Below, in pieces: positions 50,242 through 60,947 of a stretch of 64,000 nucleotides of DNA (within the stretch, counting starts at the first letter, position 1; each line of letters begins with the position of its first letter). The notes under the pieces are model-generated. The model did no database searches and was not told where the DNA came from. It was given only the letters and a program-made list of their open reading frames with translations. This DNA comes from Ceratobasidium sp. AG-K (Eukaryota; Basidiomycota; Agaricomycetes; Cantharellales; Ceratobasidiaceae): contig JAWNGF010000003.1 in the NCBI GenBank assembly GCA_037039685.1, positions 310,001 through 374,000 on the forward strand, written 5' to 3'. Position numbers and translations under genes: made by a program.

Positions 50242-51835
50242 TTATTTGGCACAAAGGCAATGTACGACATGTGGGAAGCGCAACGAAAAAAAAAAACGTA
50301 ATGATGACATCTTGTCAATTGCCGGTTTCGCGCAATTGCTGGGCTTGTTGACCTGCGATCGTCCATGGCGTATCGTGCAACGGGCGTGTGCTTTGCTCCT
50401 CGGCACTACGTCGGGCGGGCTATGTCCGATGTCACTCGTACTGCATGAGAATGGCATAACTCCTGTAGCGCTCACCAAATACTTGATACAAACCATTCTC
50501 GATTCGTCAAACGAGAACGCTCCCATATCCCGGTCCCACGGCTCCTGCATAACTGTTGTCCCGTGCGCGTGAAGTAAAGTACGCCGGTCGATGAAAATAG
50601 CAACGTGGAGTTCCAGGCCGCAACAAGACGAGCGATAGAATCCAAACTTCTCATTGAACGAAGTTCCCGCCCACCTTGAATCCCATCGCCCAACTTTATC
50701 CCAGCAGCCGCAAATCGAAGGGACCATGGGCAAATCGAAGCCGTACGGTCGACTCGTATGAGGCGCGTGCTCGAGCTTATAAACCTTGAGCGGTTCGCTC
50801 AGCCAGCTAGCGCGCTCCATGACAATGAACCCTGTATGTGCGCGCGCCTCTGGTGATTTTGCCCAAGTACGAAGCAGTGAGCCCTTGAGTGCTGCTGTGA
50901 AGTAATATAGGTGAATAAAGAGCTCGGGGAGGATACAGATGATGTCGGGCGGCAAGACAGCAGGTACAGATGGCATGACAATTGAGTGCCAAGGACGACT
51001 ACATAGCAAGATGTCACAGTGGTAATGTGGTAGTGAGGCTATCGAACGCACCAGTTCAAAGTATCGAATATCTTCATCAAAGCGCTGTTGCGAAAGAGGT
51101 TAACAGCGCAGCTGATCATGAACATACGCGCTGTCACAGCATCTTTTGCGAGGTGGGTGAGCGCCTTGACATGATATCTAATAAACTTGTCTTCAGATGT
51201 ACGGGATGCACCCCCTTTGTCCTTGTCTGTCGATATCCACCAACCACCACGAGGGTCGCTCTCGGTGAGGAAAACCAATGCCAAATGGTATGGTGCATCG
51301 GGAAGGAGTCTTAGACCGAATTAGGACAGTTGCATTGCGAGATCAAATCACTTACTGTTTATGTATAATGTCCGCCTCCGACATTTGCACTTCGTCACCG
51401 ATCTTCCTCACGTATGTGACGATGTTGATCTCAAATACGGAAAGAGCTGCGCACAGTTGAGAGACCAACGCGTCGGCAAGCGTCTGTTGGACGCCAAGAT
51501 GGAAAACGACGAGTACCAGAGATGACTTGACCGACAAGCGTCGTGTCATTCGCGAACCACGATTAATAATGTACTGCGAGCAAAGTTAATACAAAGCCTA
51601 ACGCGATGCACAAAAGTTCTTTACGAACGTCTGGCGCGGCCTGCACATCTTGGGACAAACATTCTGGGCACCGGAAGATACTTCGCCTGTCGTGCACCAT
51701 TGTCGCGGGAATGGTGATGCACGCTTCAGTGGCCGTAAGGTCATCCTTGTGCTCGCCCATTACATCATAGCAGAAGCCACGATGACACGATGAGCAGTCA
51801 ATAATACAGCCACCGTCATCGCAGTAGAAACAATA
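50242..51835 (-). CDS. PHD/ADD-like finger protein with the novel module (third copy, 5' incomplete)
   Basis: An exon starting at 51835 encodes CFYCDDGGCIIDCSSCHRGF, then C and FRCPECL. The Cys/His spacing is like PHD/ADD zinc fingers that read histone tails and like the finger in the 46.1-49.0 kb gene. Following exons give SSLVLVVFHLGVQQTLADAL and VFEINIVTYVRK, the counterpart of ILLVVCHHSSARFEARALAG in the first sirtuin gene. Next come ESDPRGGWWISTD, a helical block (MFMISCAVNLFRNSALMKIF) and a final large exon to 50242 with ICGCWDKVGRW and CCGLELHVAI. No sirtuin domain was found upstream, so this may be a sirtuin-less paralogue or its 5' exons (52.0 kb or further) are unrecognised. I recall similar multi-exon proteins from Agaricomycete genomes as uncharacterised; this was not checked. 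Confidence 0.6.
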
Positions 51836-52355
51836 CTACATGAAAGAGTGTTAGTCCTTCGTGCACTGCGAATTCAGATGGTATCAGTAGCTCAATGAGA
51901 GAGATTGGAACACTCATACCGTCACAAGGAAGAGAGATACGGTGCGAATATTATTGGACTGGGGCAAAGTTAAACGTGTAACATACCCGGTCTTTTGCAC
52001 GGTTGAACGTAATACGAATCTTTTGCTCTGCAGAGATGCGACTTTGAGTTTGGCGACATTGCCACGGCAACTAACTTACGTGAGCGATCTGCCATCGTTG
52101 CGCTGTCGTTGTCTGCACGAGCAGCGCGCATTTGCTTGCTTTTATTTGTTCGTGACAGGCAGCGCCAAACACGCGAATTTGCTCGATTTTGGGTGCTACA
52201 ATATCACTGTTTTGTGCGACAGGGTTCATGGAACATGTATGAACAATGATAATTTGTGTGCTGCTGTGCGCCGTAGCGAAAGGTACATATATAAATCGTA
52301 AAAATAAAAACAAAAACATACACCACAAAACAAAAGGCAATCATAGCAGGGCTGC

Positions 52356-53823
52356 TCAGTCAACGCGTCTTCGCCACACAGGCCGTGCACTACGTGTCGC
52401 AAGGTCTGTGTCAGCCATGCGCGCACGAAGCTCGTCGTCCTCGGGCGTCGGCCAAGCAGCGCGACTTGGCGACAAATCCCGGCCTTCGCGGATACCCCCC
52501 GACGCGATCGCCACTCGCAGTTGCATCGAAGCCCGCGACGCCTCACGCGGCTGATCGCGCGGCAGCTGTGCGGTGTCCATTTGATCAGCATGTGCATCCA
52601 CACTCGGCGTAGATCCATGAGCGGGAGCGGAGGCAGAAGCACCGGCAGAAGTGGCGGCCGCGGCAGTGGGCGGAACAGGCGTCGCGGAGAGCATGTCGGC
52701 GTCAATGACGACTCGCGGCGGTGTATCCGGGTTGACAACTACACCGCCCGCCCGCGGCACATCTTCGGTGCTGGCGCCAGCTAGTAGACGCTGGACACTT
52801 GCGACGAGCGCCCAACCATCATCGAGCACACGGCGCGCGTCACCAACGACTTGTGCAGCATGTGCACGAAGGACTGTTATTTGTATGAGACATTAGGGCG
52901 TTCCTGTGTGTGTTGTGCTTGGTACGGGCAAGGACTTACCTATCGCCGTGGGGGGGGCAGCAGCATATGCCTCAGCAGACGCCTCAGCAGGAGCCGCAGC
53001 CAGTGCCACTGATGGTGGTGGCACGCCGGTCGGCAAACCTGACGGTGCCGCGGGCGGTGTGGCGGGGACATCCTGTGGTGCGCTTGCCGAAGACGACGCA
53101 ACTGGTGTACCAGCACCGGTTGTCCCGGCGACAACTTTGTTACCGCGAACCTTGCGTCAGCTTCACGGTCCGAACGCCATAATTCAAAGCTGCCTACCTC
53201 CCTCGTCGCGACTGCTCATGCTCATGTCGGCTTCGTAGCCTTCACCAGCGGCTGAGTCGTTTGCGCCATCAGCGGTCGACTGTAATGGCGTCATGCGCGG
53301 AATCTACATTTCAGTGCTATACGTTATACCAACAAAATATGTACGCGATGGTAACTCACTTGCGTCAGCGGCCATGGACTTTGATTGTCCGTCTCTTCTT
53401 CCGCCGCAGAGACCTCTGTGTCTTCGCCTGGTGGGGTTGATGTGTTCAACACACCATCCACCCCAGTGGCATCATCACCGCCCACCGCCTCACCCAAGCC
53501 CACGGCAACATCGTCGGCGGCAAGTGTCGGATTGCGAACGACACGAATCGTGCATGCGCGCCGCTCCTGCCAATCATGGGGAACCACCGACGGTGGCACG
53601 ACGGTGGAAGTGTTGGCTGTGGTGTCAGGTGGCGAAGAACCCGTTGGCGATCGACGCTCTGGCGCCGGGCCCGGGTCTTGTGTCGTTGCGTCAGCATCGT
53701 CGCCGTCGCGCAGAGTCTCGGACTGCTGACCTGTCTTACCAGCCGACACCACAGACCTCTTGGACGGCCGTGGCAATGACGCTGGCGGTCGTGCTTGGGC
53801 AGTCGAGGGTGCTGGCAAAGCTC
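52356..53823 (-). CDS. Disordered Pro/Ser/Ala-rich coding region, uncertain
   Basis: Long minus-strand open frames (53823-53324 and 52829-52356) have the biased composition of disordered protein, for example PPASLPRPSKRSVVSAG and ATSAGASASAPAHGS. No ATG begins the first one; it opens directly after the stop of the RFTS-like gene at 53827. It may be a C-terminal extension of that gene reached through an unplaced intron, or a separate small gene. GC-rich sequence can give such open frames by chance. Confidence 0.3.
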
Positions 53824-53826
53824 GGT

Positions 53827-54919
53827 TCAATTGTGCAGCCCTTGTTGACGAAGAGCTTGGCCCGCGGCAGATGATGCCATGGTGGATGCCGATACGACCC
53901 GGCGCTTCTTCGGCGGTCGTCCGCCGTCCACGACATCGTTCCTCGCGGCTGCACTCCTACCGGCAGATTTCCTGACGCGCGCATGACGCGCAGAGCTATC
54001 CTCCTTCGCGTTCGATTGCCCCTCGTCGCCAACTGTGCTGACCCGCGCTTTCCCCTTGCCCTTCGTCGCAGGTTTCGTCACAGACCGCTCGTTGTCGGCG
54101 CTCCCACCCGTCCCTTGTCTCGCCGGCGCCTTCCCTTTCGACTTTTTCTTCAATTTGCTCGAAGTGGCTTGCGTATCGGTGTCGACTTCGTCGCCTGCAC
54201 CGTCCGACGGCTCTTCCTCGGTGTTGCTTGCCAGAAGGTGACGTTGCAGAACGTGGTTCCAGTCGCGCACGAGGTGCCACCATTTCGGCTTTGGTAGCGA
54301 AGGGTCGACCATCGTAAAACCTGCTGGCTGCCCCCCCCCGTGGTGCTTGCTCCAGTCCTGAACGACAACCCGCCAGGTGTTTGCATACTCGTCCACAGGG
54401 TTTTGCATGACATATGCATAGTTGTTTCTCGTATGTACCCAGAGTATGGACTCTGTGCTATAAAAGGAGGGATTGTAATGAATCGCGCGGAGGTGTAACA
54501 ATGAAACTTACCCATCGCGCCACGACGAGTCCGCCTCAAGAAACATCCCAGTGATACCCGTAATGATCATGCGCTCGTAATGCATATCACCAAAGTCATC
54601 GAGATCCCAGAAGCCGCCTTGCATGTGATTACGGGACTCGCCGCGCAGGGACGCGACAAGACCTTCCATGCGAACGTCACGCCAAAACTCGTCTGTCGAA
54701 TCATTGTACAACGGCTTGACGTACTTGCCCTTCTTGTAGAACTTAAACCAGGTAATCGTCCGAACGCGAGCTATCATTAGGGTGGGTACTTTGTTATTGT
54801 GATTTATATGGTTAATGATATCACTTACATAGCCCATCTTGGAGGGGTGGCGCGTTCATCTCTGGCACCAAATCCGTACTCTCAGGAAAGACTTGAAACC
54901 TTTCGAGATCATGCGACAT
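53827..54919 (-). CDS. RFTS-like domain protein with basic tail (copy A)
   Basis: Three exons (54919-54829, 54770-54512, 54457-53827) join exactly in frame to about 326 aa. The N-terminal half reads RVRTITWFKFYKKGKYVKPL, GLVASLRGES, MIITGITGMFLEAD, ESILWVHTRNNYAYVMQNP, VDEYANTW. This order (a 'R-x-L-x-F' strand, a small-residue strand, then 'I-W-x-T-x-x-A-Y-x-L-x-x-P-x-x-Y') resembles the replication-foci-targeting (RFTS) domain of fungal DNMT1-type proteins, though distantly. The C-terminal half is disordered and strongly basic with a likely nuclear signal (RPPKKRR), consistent with a nuclear, DNA-associated protein. The divergent gene at 55213 is a paralogue. No methyltransferase domain is present. 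Confidence 0.6.
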
Positions 54920-55212
54920 CTTGATAGCGAAAAACAACAAAGAAATGCAGGGATGTTGGTGATGGAGGGCAGGAGATTGCTTACCAGGCACGTGATGCGT
55001 CTGTACAAGTCATGTGATCTGACGCGCGTGTTTGGCAGCCCTGTGCCTTATTGTTGCTCACTCTTCTCTTGTTTTCCTCTATCGATAGTCGTCTTGCAAC
55101 TGTATAGTATACATTCCCGAACTGTAAATTCATGTAAGATATTCATTGTAGTGAGGATTGTGTGGTGTAACTTAATTTGTCGACCCACCTTTAAATATTA
55201 GCTCAGACAGCA

Positions 55213-56177
55213 ATGGATGCAGAGCACGCGCCACTTGGTACAAGCCGTCAGTCAGCAGATATAGAGACGACTCTCCTGCAGGAGGAACAACTTCTTCTTG
55301 GGCCAGCCGATCGTAGGTGTGCAGGTATCTGCCGTTGGATGTCTAACATTGACATTATGGCAGGCTTCACGCGTGTACTTACCCTCTTTGAGTTTCGGCG
55401 TGAGGGTGTACCTGTTGTGCTCAACGAAGACATGGTTTTGCAGCGCCGATTTGATGGCCTTGAGGTCATAGGCGTTGTTGGAACAATCTTCGGCAAGGAG
55501 GGTTTGTTCGCCCAGTGTGGATGGTTTGGCAATCATGACCTCGACTGGTTTTGGTGCCGTATTGACGGTATCCGTTCAATTGAAGCGCGAAGCGACCTTC
55601 GATTCCGCGGTGGGTTAGTAAATTAATTCTTTCTCATTCCGTCGTTGTGCAATCAGTGAATTCACAGTTTTTCGTATGTTCTCATGATAATAGCGAGCTG
55701 TGTGTTTGGCTTGACACACCCCATGGCGACTATGCAATGCTGCTGCCGCACACCGACTTCATCGACATGTGGGAAGAGTCGCTTCATGCACTCGGTCAGT
55801 ACGGACATTCTGCGAAGTCACACCAGTGGCCACCATCTGGGGTCCGTCCGCCATGGTGGGACGATCACTGGCGCAATAGTTGGCCGTTCGATCGGTCGAT
55901 CAGGGATGCCTTAACGCCGATGGACATTGACACGTCTGCGGGGCAAGGTGGTGTGGCAGAGGGAACGGGCAGTAATACGACAGGACACGCGTGGCAACGC
56001 CTTGGTTCACGTGGCGACACCGAAACCCAGGTGAACCGCGTGCGCACTTACATCAACGCGACCCATGGATTATCACACCCGACACTGGGCTTTTGCCAAC
56101 GTTGGGCGAGCATGACTTTCAAACACAATGAAGCATTGTTGGTGTTTTTTTTTTGGTTTTCTTTTTTAATCATGTAA
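55213..56177 (+). CDS. RFTS-like domain protein (copy B)
   Basis: Exons 55213-55312, 55364-55609 and 55657-56177 join in frame to about 288 aa. The domain parallels copy A block by block. RVLTLFEFRREGVPVVL matches RVRTITWFKFYKKG, DGLEVIGVVG matches EGLVASL, and RIDGIRSIEARSD matches IITGITGMFLEAD. LCVWLDTPHGDYAMLLPHTD with MWEESL matches the I-W-x-T-x-x-x-Y block, and a Trp-rich PPWWDDHWRNSW matches PKWWHLVRDWN. Introns fall at comparable places. It lacks copy A's long basic tail. The same RFTS-like interpretation applies with the same caution. Copies A and B start 294 bp apart, head to head. Confidence 0.6.
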
Positions 56178-56289
56178 TCATATATGTTGGGAATTGGATC
56201 GATGCGACATGCTTGTTGAGCTTGTGGCAGTAGGTTGAGCAGGAGCCCAAAAGCATCATGTGATATAAATGTTTCAGCTTGAGGCCCGC

Positions 56290-57975
56290 ATTACTGTGTG
56301 CACAACTTTGCGCAACTTTCAGCCCAAGTCCAGGTGCAAGATGTGATATTGTATTTCAAATCAAGGCTTGCACTTCTGTGTGCGCAACTTTTGCGCAACC
56401 TTGAGTCCAAGTCCCTGGTGGGTCATGTGACATGCTATTTCACCAATCAAGGCTTGCACTTCTGCATGTGTGCGCAACTTTTGCGCAACTTTGAGTCCAT
56501 GTCCTGTTGTTGCACTATAATATATTGTGTAATTCCATGGCTTGCACTTTTGTGTGCGCAAATTTTGCGCAACTGTTAGTCCAAGGGCAGTTGTGGCGCT
56601 GTAATACATCATTTCACACAATGGCTTGTATTTCTGCGTGCACAACTTTTGCGCAACTTTGAGTCCAAGTCCAGGTGAGTCATGTGATATTTTATTTCCA
56701 ATCAAGGCTTGCACTTCTGCGTGCGCAACTTTTGCGCAACTTTGAGTCCATCCTGTTGTTGCACTACTCTACCAAAAACAGAATATCTTGTTTGGTTCAA
56801 GAGGTCTCGGGATGAGGGGACCTCTCTCGTGGAGCTTGTGAGCGCTCACGAGTTGTCACGAGATTTCACAAGCAAAAACAATCACTTTGCTCGTTTGGCT
56901 CATGAGCGATTACGAGCTGTCACGGTCCCTCTAGAGATGTACAAGAGAGGTCCCCCAATCCTGAGACCCCCTGAGCCAAACAAGATTTTTGATGTTGGTA
57001 GAGTATGATGTATTGTGTAATTCCATGGTGTACACTTCTGTGTGCACAAATTTTGTGCAACTTTGAGTCCAAGGCCAGTTGTGGCACTGTAATACATCAT
57101 TTCACACAATGGCCTGTACTTCTGTGTGCGCAACTTTTGCGCAACTTTGAGTCCAAGCCCACGTGAGTCATGTGACATGCTATTTCCAATCAAGGCTTGC
57201 ACTTCTGTGTGCGCAATTTTTGCGCAAGTTTTAGTCCATGTCCTGTTGTTGCACTATAATATATGGTGTAATTCCATGGCTTGCACTTTTGTGTGCGCAA
57301 ATTTTGCGCAGATTTTAGTCCAAGGCCATTTGTGGCGCTGTAATACATCATTTCACACAATGGCCTGTACCTCAGTGTGCGCAACTTTTGCACAACTTTG
57401 CGTCCAAGCCCATGTGAGTCATGTGACATGCTATTTCCAATCAAGGCTTGCACTTCTGCGTGCGCAACTTTTGCGCAACTTTGAGTCCATGTCCTATTGT
57501 GTCACTATAATGTATTGTGTTATTCCATGGCTTGCACTTTTGTGTGCGCAAATTTTGTGCAACTTTGAGTCCAAAGCCATTTGTGGCACTGTACTTCATT
57601 ATTTCACACAATGGCTTGTACTTCTGTGTGCACAACTTTTGCGCAACTTTGAGTCCAAGTCCAGGTGAGTCATGTGATATTGTATTTCCAATCAAGGCTT
57701 GCATTTCTGCGTGCACAACTTTTGTGCAAGTTTTAGTCCATGTCCTGTTGTTGCACTATGATGTATTGTGTAATTCCATGGCTTACACTTCTGTGTGTGC
57801 AGATGTTGTGCAACTTTGAGTCCAAGTCCAGTTGTGGCACTGTAATACATCATCTCAAAAAATGGCTTGTACTTCTGAGTGCACAACTTTTGCACAACTT
57901 TTAGTCCATGTCCTGATGTGGCACAGTAGTTCATGATTCTTTACCTTGGCTTGCACTTCTGTGTGCACAACCTTT
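56290..57975. repeat. Satellite array of ~84-bp monomers (left block)
   Basis: Around 18 monomers share the core GGCTTGCACTTCTGTGTGCG, then CAACTTTTGCGCAACTTTGAGTCCA and a TGTGGCACTGTAATA-type spacer. Core starts recur at about 84-bp steps (for example 57118, 57202, 57286, 57371). ORFs on both strands (…ACTSVCATFAQL… and …KVAQKLRTQKCKP…) merely follow the monomer and are not genes. The array is interrupted by a MITE at 56767-57003. Confidence 0.95.
56767..57003. mobile_element. TA-flanked MITE inserted into the satellite (237 bp)
   Basis: The ends CTCTACCAA… and …TTGGTAGAG are the outer part of about 60-bp imperfect inverted repeats containing ATCTTGTTTGG and GAGGGGACCTCTC-like blocks. TA lies on both sides (56765-56766 and 57004-57005). 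Removing the element and one TA restores an intact monomer (CACTATGATGTATTG). This is characteristic of Tc1/mariner-type MITEs. Confidence 0.9.
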
Positions 57976-58084
57976 ATACAAATTTCAGCCCAAGTCTTAC
58001 TATGGTCAAAGTTTGTGAATTCTCTTGTCATTATTACCTCTAAAACCCTGCTATATTTATGTATTGAAGTTTTTGTGCATGTAC

Positions 58085-58396
58085 CAGTGGATGTGAGTGC
58101 TCACCCTACAACAGCTCTAGGTTTAACCTGCCTATTTGAAGCTGGGTTGTGCCTAGAGTTCTGCCTACTTTTCCCCATTAACCTAACTAAAAAAGTTATC
58201 TCGCTTAAATCGCCAAGCCGGCCGCCGTGCCGCTTAGCGTGGGAGTTCCTTGGCTCCCAGCAGATATATAAACAAGGGGATGAGCACTGATGAGGTGTCA
58301 TACCGAAAGCGCTAGTCCACGTTGTGTGCTAGCCCTTTGCTTTCATCCCCACTTCGCACTCGCTCCGTTCCATCCCCGTTCTAACCTAACCTAACG
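58085..58396 (+). repeat. Hammerhead-bearing repeat unit, copy 1
   Basis: About 300 bp shared with 59805-60168. It starts near CTCACCCTACAACAGCTCTA, includes CAAGCYGGCCGCCGTGCCGC and AGATATATAAACAAGGGGAT, then the hammerhead motif, and ends in CTAACCTAACCTAAC. Both copies adjoin satellite monomers. Copy 2 carries an extra segment (about 59905-59945) absent here. This may be the body of a non-autonomous retroelement or viroid-like retrozyme. Confidence 0.85.
58276..58350 (+). ncRNA. Type I hammerhead self-cleaving ribozyme, copy 1
   Basis: Stem I is GGGGATGAGCA (58276-58286) with TGCT-tt-CATCCCC (58338-58350), complementary apart from a two-base bulge. The core CTGATGA (58287-58293) is followed by stem II GGT/ACC around a GTCAT loop, then GAAA (58305-58308). 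Stem III is G(C)GCTAG (58309-58315) with CTAGC(C)C (58329-58335), one C-C mismatch, then an A-T closing pair. The cleavage triplet is CTT, predicting scission after 58337. All invariant hammerhead nucleotides are present with correct topology, and both ends leave from stem I (type I). Confidence 0.85.
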
Positions 58397-58404
58397 GGAA
58401 CTTC

Positions 58405-58780
58405 TGACTGAAGGTATGAAAAGGGTTAATCTAACCCCTGATTATCCGCGAATAGCAACTCTCTGCTTCAGCCGCCTTCAAAAGCGGGATTTGGCCGAAA
58501 ATCTCCGCATTTTACAGCATGCAGGCCTCGGCGGGCTGAAAAAAAAAGAAAACAGGAAAAAGTACATTTTCATGAGGATGCACTTGGAAACACAGGCGGG
58601 AACTTTGACTGAGGGTATGAAAAGGGTTAATCTAACCCCTGATTATCCGCGATTAGTGACTCTCTGCTTCAGCCACCTTCAAAAGCGGGATTTGACCGAA
58701 AATATACGCATTTTACAGCATGCCAACCTCTGCAGGCCGAAAAAAACTGGAAAACCCGCATTTCCTCATTAGCCTATTGG
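58405..58780 (+). repeat. Two tandem copies of a ~200-bp unit
   Basis: The segment from GGTATGAAAAGGGTTAATCT (58413) recurs from 58613 with few changes, including CCTGATTATCCGCGA and ACAGCATGC. A weaker third relative (58790-58860) shares ATATTCGCGAT. It forms the spacer between the two satellite blocks. The associated plus ORF follows the repeat and is not regarded as a gene. Confidence 0.85.
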
Positions 58781-58904
58781 GAGACTTGGGCTGTAAAAAA
58801 TTGGAATACAGATATAAAATAGGTCACTCTAACCTGTAGATATTCGCGATTTCTCATTTTCCAATCTTTGAAATATTGCTAGGTAATATTCTGGGGCTTC
58901 CCAT

Positions 58905-59715
58905 CAGGCTTGCAATTCTGTGTGCGCAACTTTTGCGCAACTTTTAGTCTGGGTCCTGTTGTGGTACTGCAATATATTATTTCATACCATGGCTTGCACT
59001 TCTGTGTGCACAAAATTTGCACTACTTATTGTCCAGGTCCTGTTGTGGCACTGTAATATATCATTCCAAACAATGGCTTGCCCGTCTGCATGCGCAACTT
59101 TTGTGCAACTCTCCGCCTAAGTCCAGGCGGGTCATGTGACATGGCATTTCAAATCAAGGCTTGCACTTCTGTGTGCGCAACTTTTGCGCAACTTTTAGTC
59201 TGGGTCCTGTTGTGGTACAGTAATATATTATTTCAAACAACGGCATGCACATCTGTGTGCACAACTTTTGCACAACTTTCAGCCTAAGTCCTGGTGTATC
59301 ATGTGGCATGATATTTCAACTCAAGGCTTGCACTTCTGTGTGCGCAACTTTTGCGCAACTTTTAGTCTGGGTCCTGTTGTGGTACTGCAATATATTATTT
59401 CATACCATGGCTTGCACTTCTGTGTGCACAAAATCTGTGCAACTTTTAGCCTAAGTCCAGGTGCATCATGTGACATGGTATTGCAAATCAAGGCTTGCAC
59501 TTCTGTGTGCGCAACTTTTGCGCAACTTTTAGTCTGGGTCCTGTTGTGGCACTGTAATATATTATTTCATACCTTGGCTTGCGCTTCTGTGTGCACAAAT
59601 TTTGCACAACTTTGAGTCCAAGTCCAGTTGTGGCACTGTAATATATATTATTCCCTATCATAGCTTGCACTACTGTGTGCACAACCTTTATGCAACTTTC
59701 AGCCCAAGTCCCAGT
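58905..59715. repeat. Satellite array of ~84-bp monomers (right block)
   Basis: About ten monomers of the same family as 56290-57975, with a variant spacer (AGTCTGGGTCCTGTTGTGGT) that alternates with a second variant, giving a two-monomer higher-order period of about 167 bp. For example, the same variant recurs at 58915, 59165, 59333 and 59500. Confidence 0.9.
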
Positions 59716-59804
59716 GTAGTTAGACTTTGTGTATTCTCTGGCAATTATTACTTCTAACACCCTCCTATACTTATGTATGGAGGTTTTCTGTGCATGTCCC
59801 TGCA

Positions 59805-60168
59805 GATGTGAGGTCTCACCCTACAACAGCTCTAGGTTTACCCTGCCTATATGACCTTGGGTTTTGCCTAAAGTTCTGCCTACTTTTCCCTATTAACCTA
59901 AACTTCGGCCGCCGAGATCCATGTTGTCATACTATCATTCGCTGATAGGTTATCTCGCTTAAATTGCCAAGCTGGCCGCCGTGCCGCTTAGCGTGAGAGT
60001 TCCTTGGCTCTCAGCAGATATATAAACAAGGGGATGAGCACTGATGAGGTGTCATACCGAAAGCGCTAGTTCACGCTGTGTGCTAGCCCTTTGCTTTCAT
60101 CCCCACTCCGCTCGTGCTCGCTGCACTTCGCACTCACTCCGTTCCATCCCGTTTCTAACCTAACCTAA
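59805..60168 (+). repeat. Hammerhead-bearing repeat unit, copy 2
   Basis: Same unit as 58085-58396, followed by CTAACCTAACCTAAC and then a short satellite-type remnant (CTTCTGTGTGCACAACC) and sequence seen next to copy 1 (GAATTCTCTTGTCATTATTA). The order of junctions suggests that satellite plus unit was duplicated as a block. Confidence 0.85.
60030..60104 (+). ncRNA. Type I hammerhead self-cleaving ribozyme, copy 2
   Basis: Same architecture as copy 1. Stem I 60030-60040 pairs with 60092-60104, core CTGATGA is 60041-60047, GAAA is 60059-60062, and the stem III loop differs from copy 1 (TTCACGCTGTGTG instead of TCCACGTTGTGTG) while stem and core are unchanged. Cleavage is predicted after 60091. 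Confidence 0.85.
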
Positions 60169-60169
60169 C

Positions 60170-60947
60170 TTCTGTGTGCACAACCTTCATACAAATTTCA
60201 GCCCAAGTCCCACTATGGTCAAAGTTTGTGAATTCTCTTGTCATTATTACCTCTAAAACCCTGCTATATTTATGTATTGAAGTTTTTGTGCATGTACCAG
60301 TGGATGTGTAACCTACTTAGCCTTTAGTGCAGCCGCTTGGACTTAGGAGCTAGTGACTTGTACTGACAAGACTAGCATTTGTCCACCTTAGTGATAGAGT
60401 TTTAGAAGACTTATCACATATTGTTCCCACATCTCAAAGGCCATTAGCAATCATCAACCATAGGCATTAGCAGGTTGCAACAAGTGTGCAGACTTGTCGT
60501 GGATATTCTAACAAGAATTAACTACATAACTGTGTTTTAAAAGTGTTTTTGAATGTTTTGTCTAACAAAAATCCTCAAAATTTGCCTTGAGTGGTGAGAA
60601 AATTGCCTTTTACTGTCAATTCTGGCCTCCAAACCTTATTTCCGCTAGCTTCTGAAAGTTAGGTGGTGGCCAATTGCTGTCACCATCTTTGTGTGAGCAA
60701 GGTGTTATGTCATCAGGGGTGATGCTTTGCTAGTGTAAATTTAGAACCAACTATGTCCAGCCCTTTATGCAGATGCTGGCAAGTGTTCCGATGGCTCCAA
60801 TGTCTCCGAAAGATGTTTGGGAGACTCACACAACTTGCGGATGTTTATGTCTGTAACTAATATTACTGTAACCGATGAGAGACCGGCAATTTCCTTACAA
60901 ATACAAGTTAACCGAGCCAGCGCCATGCATGCGAGGCACACTACTGA
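60170..60947. other. No supported gene; 3' flank of the LRR gene
   Basis: AT-rich and closed in all frames. The first 130 bases repeat the sequence seen at about 57956-58090. The remainder is unique spacer leading to the stop codon of the minus-strand LRR gene. Confidence 0.6.

Noticed and set aside
22996..56177. Calling the whole region a named giant transposon (for example Starship, Maverick or KDZ)
   Set aside because: No tyrosine recombinase, polymerase, integrase or KDZ transposase was seen, and no matching termini or target duplication bracket it; hence it is only described as a gene run.
56298..59615. Many ORFs on both strands in the satellite (for example …ACTSVCATFAQL…)
   Set aside because: They track the 84-bp monomer (84 = 3 x 28), so every monomer keeps the same frame open on both strands. 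No start, splice or domain evidence supports real genes.
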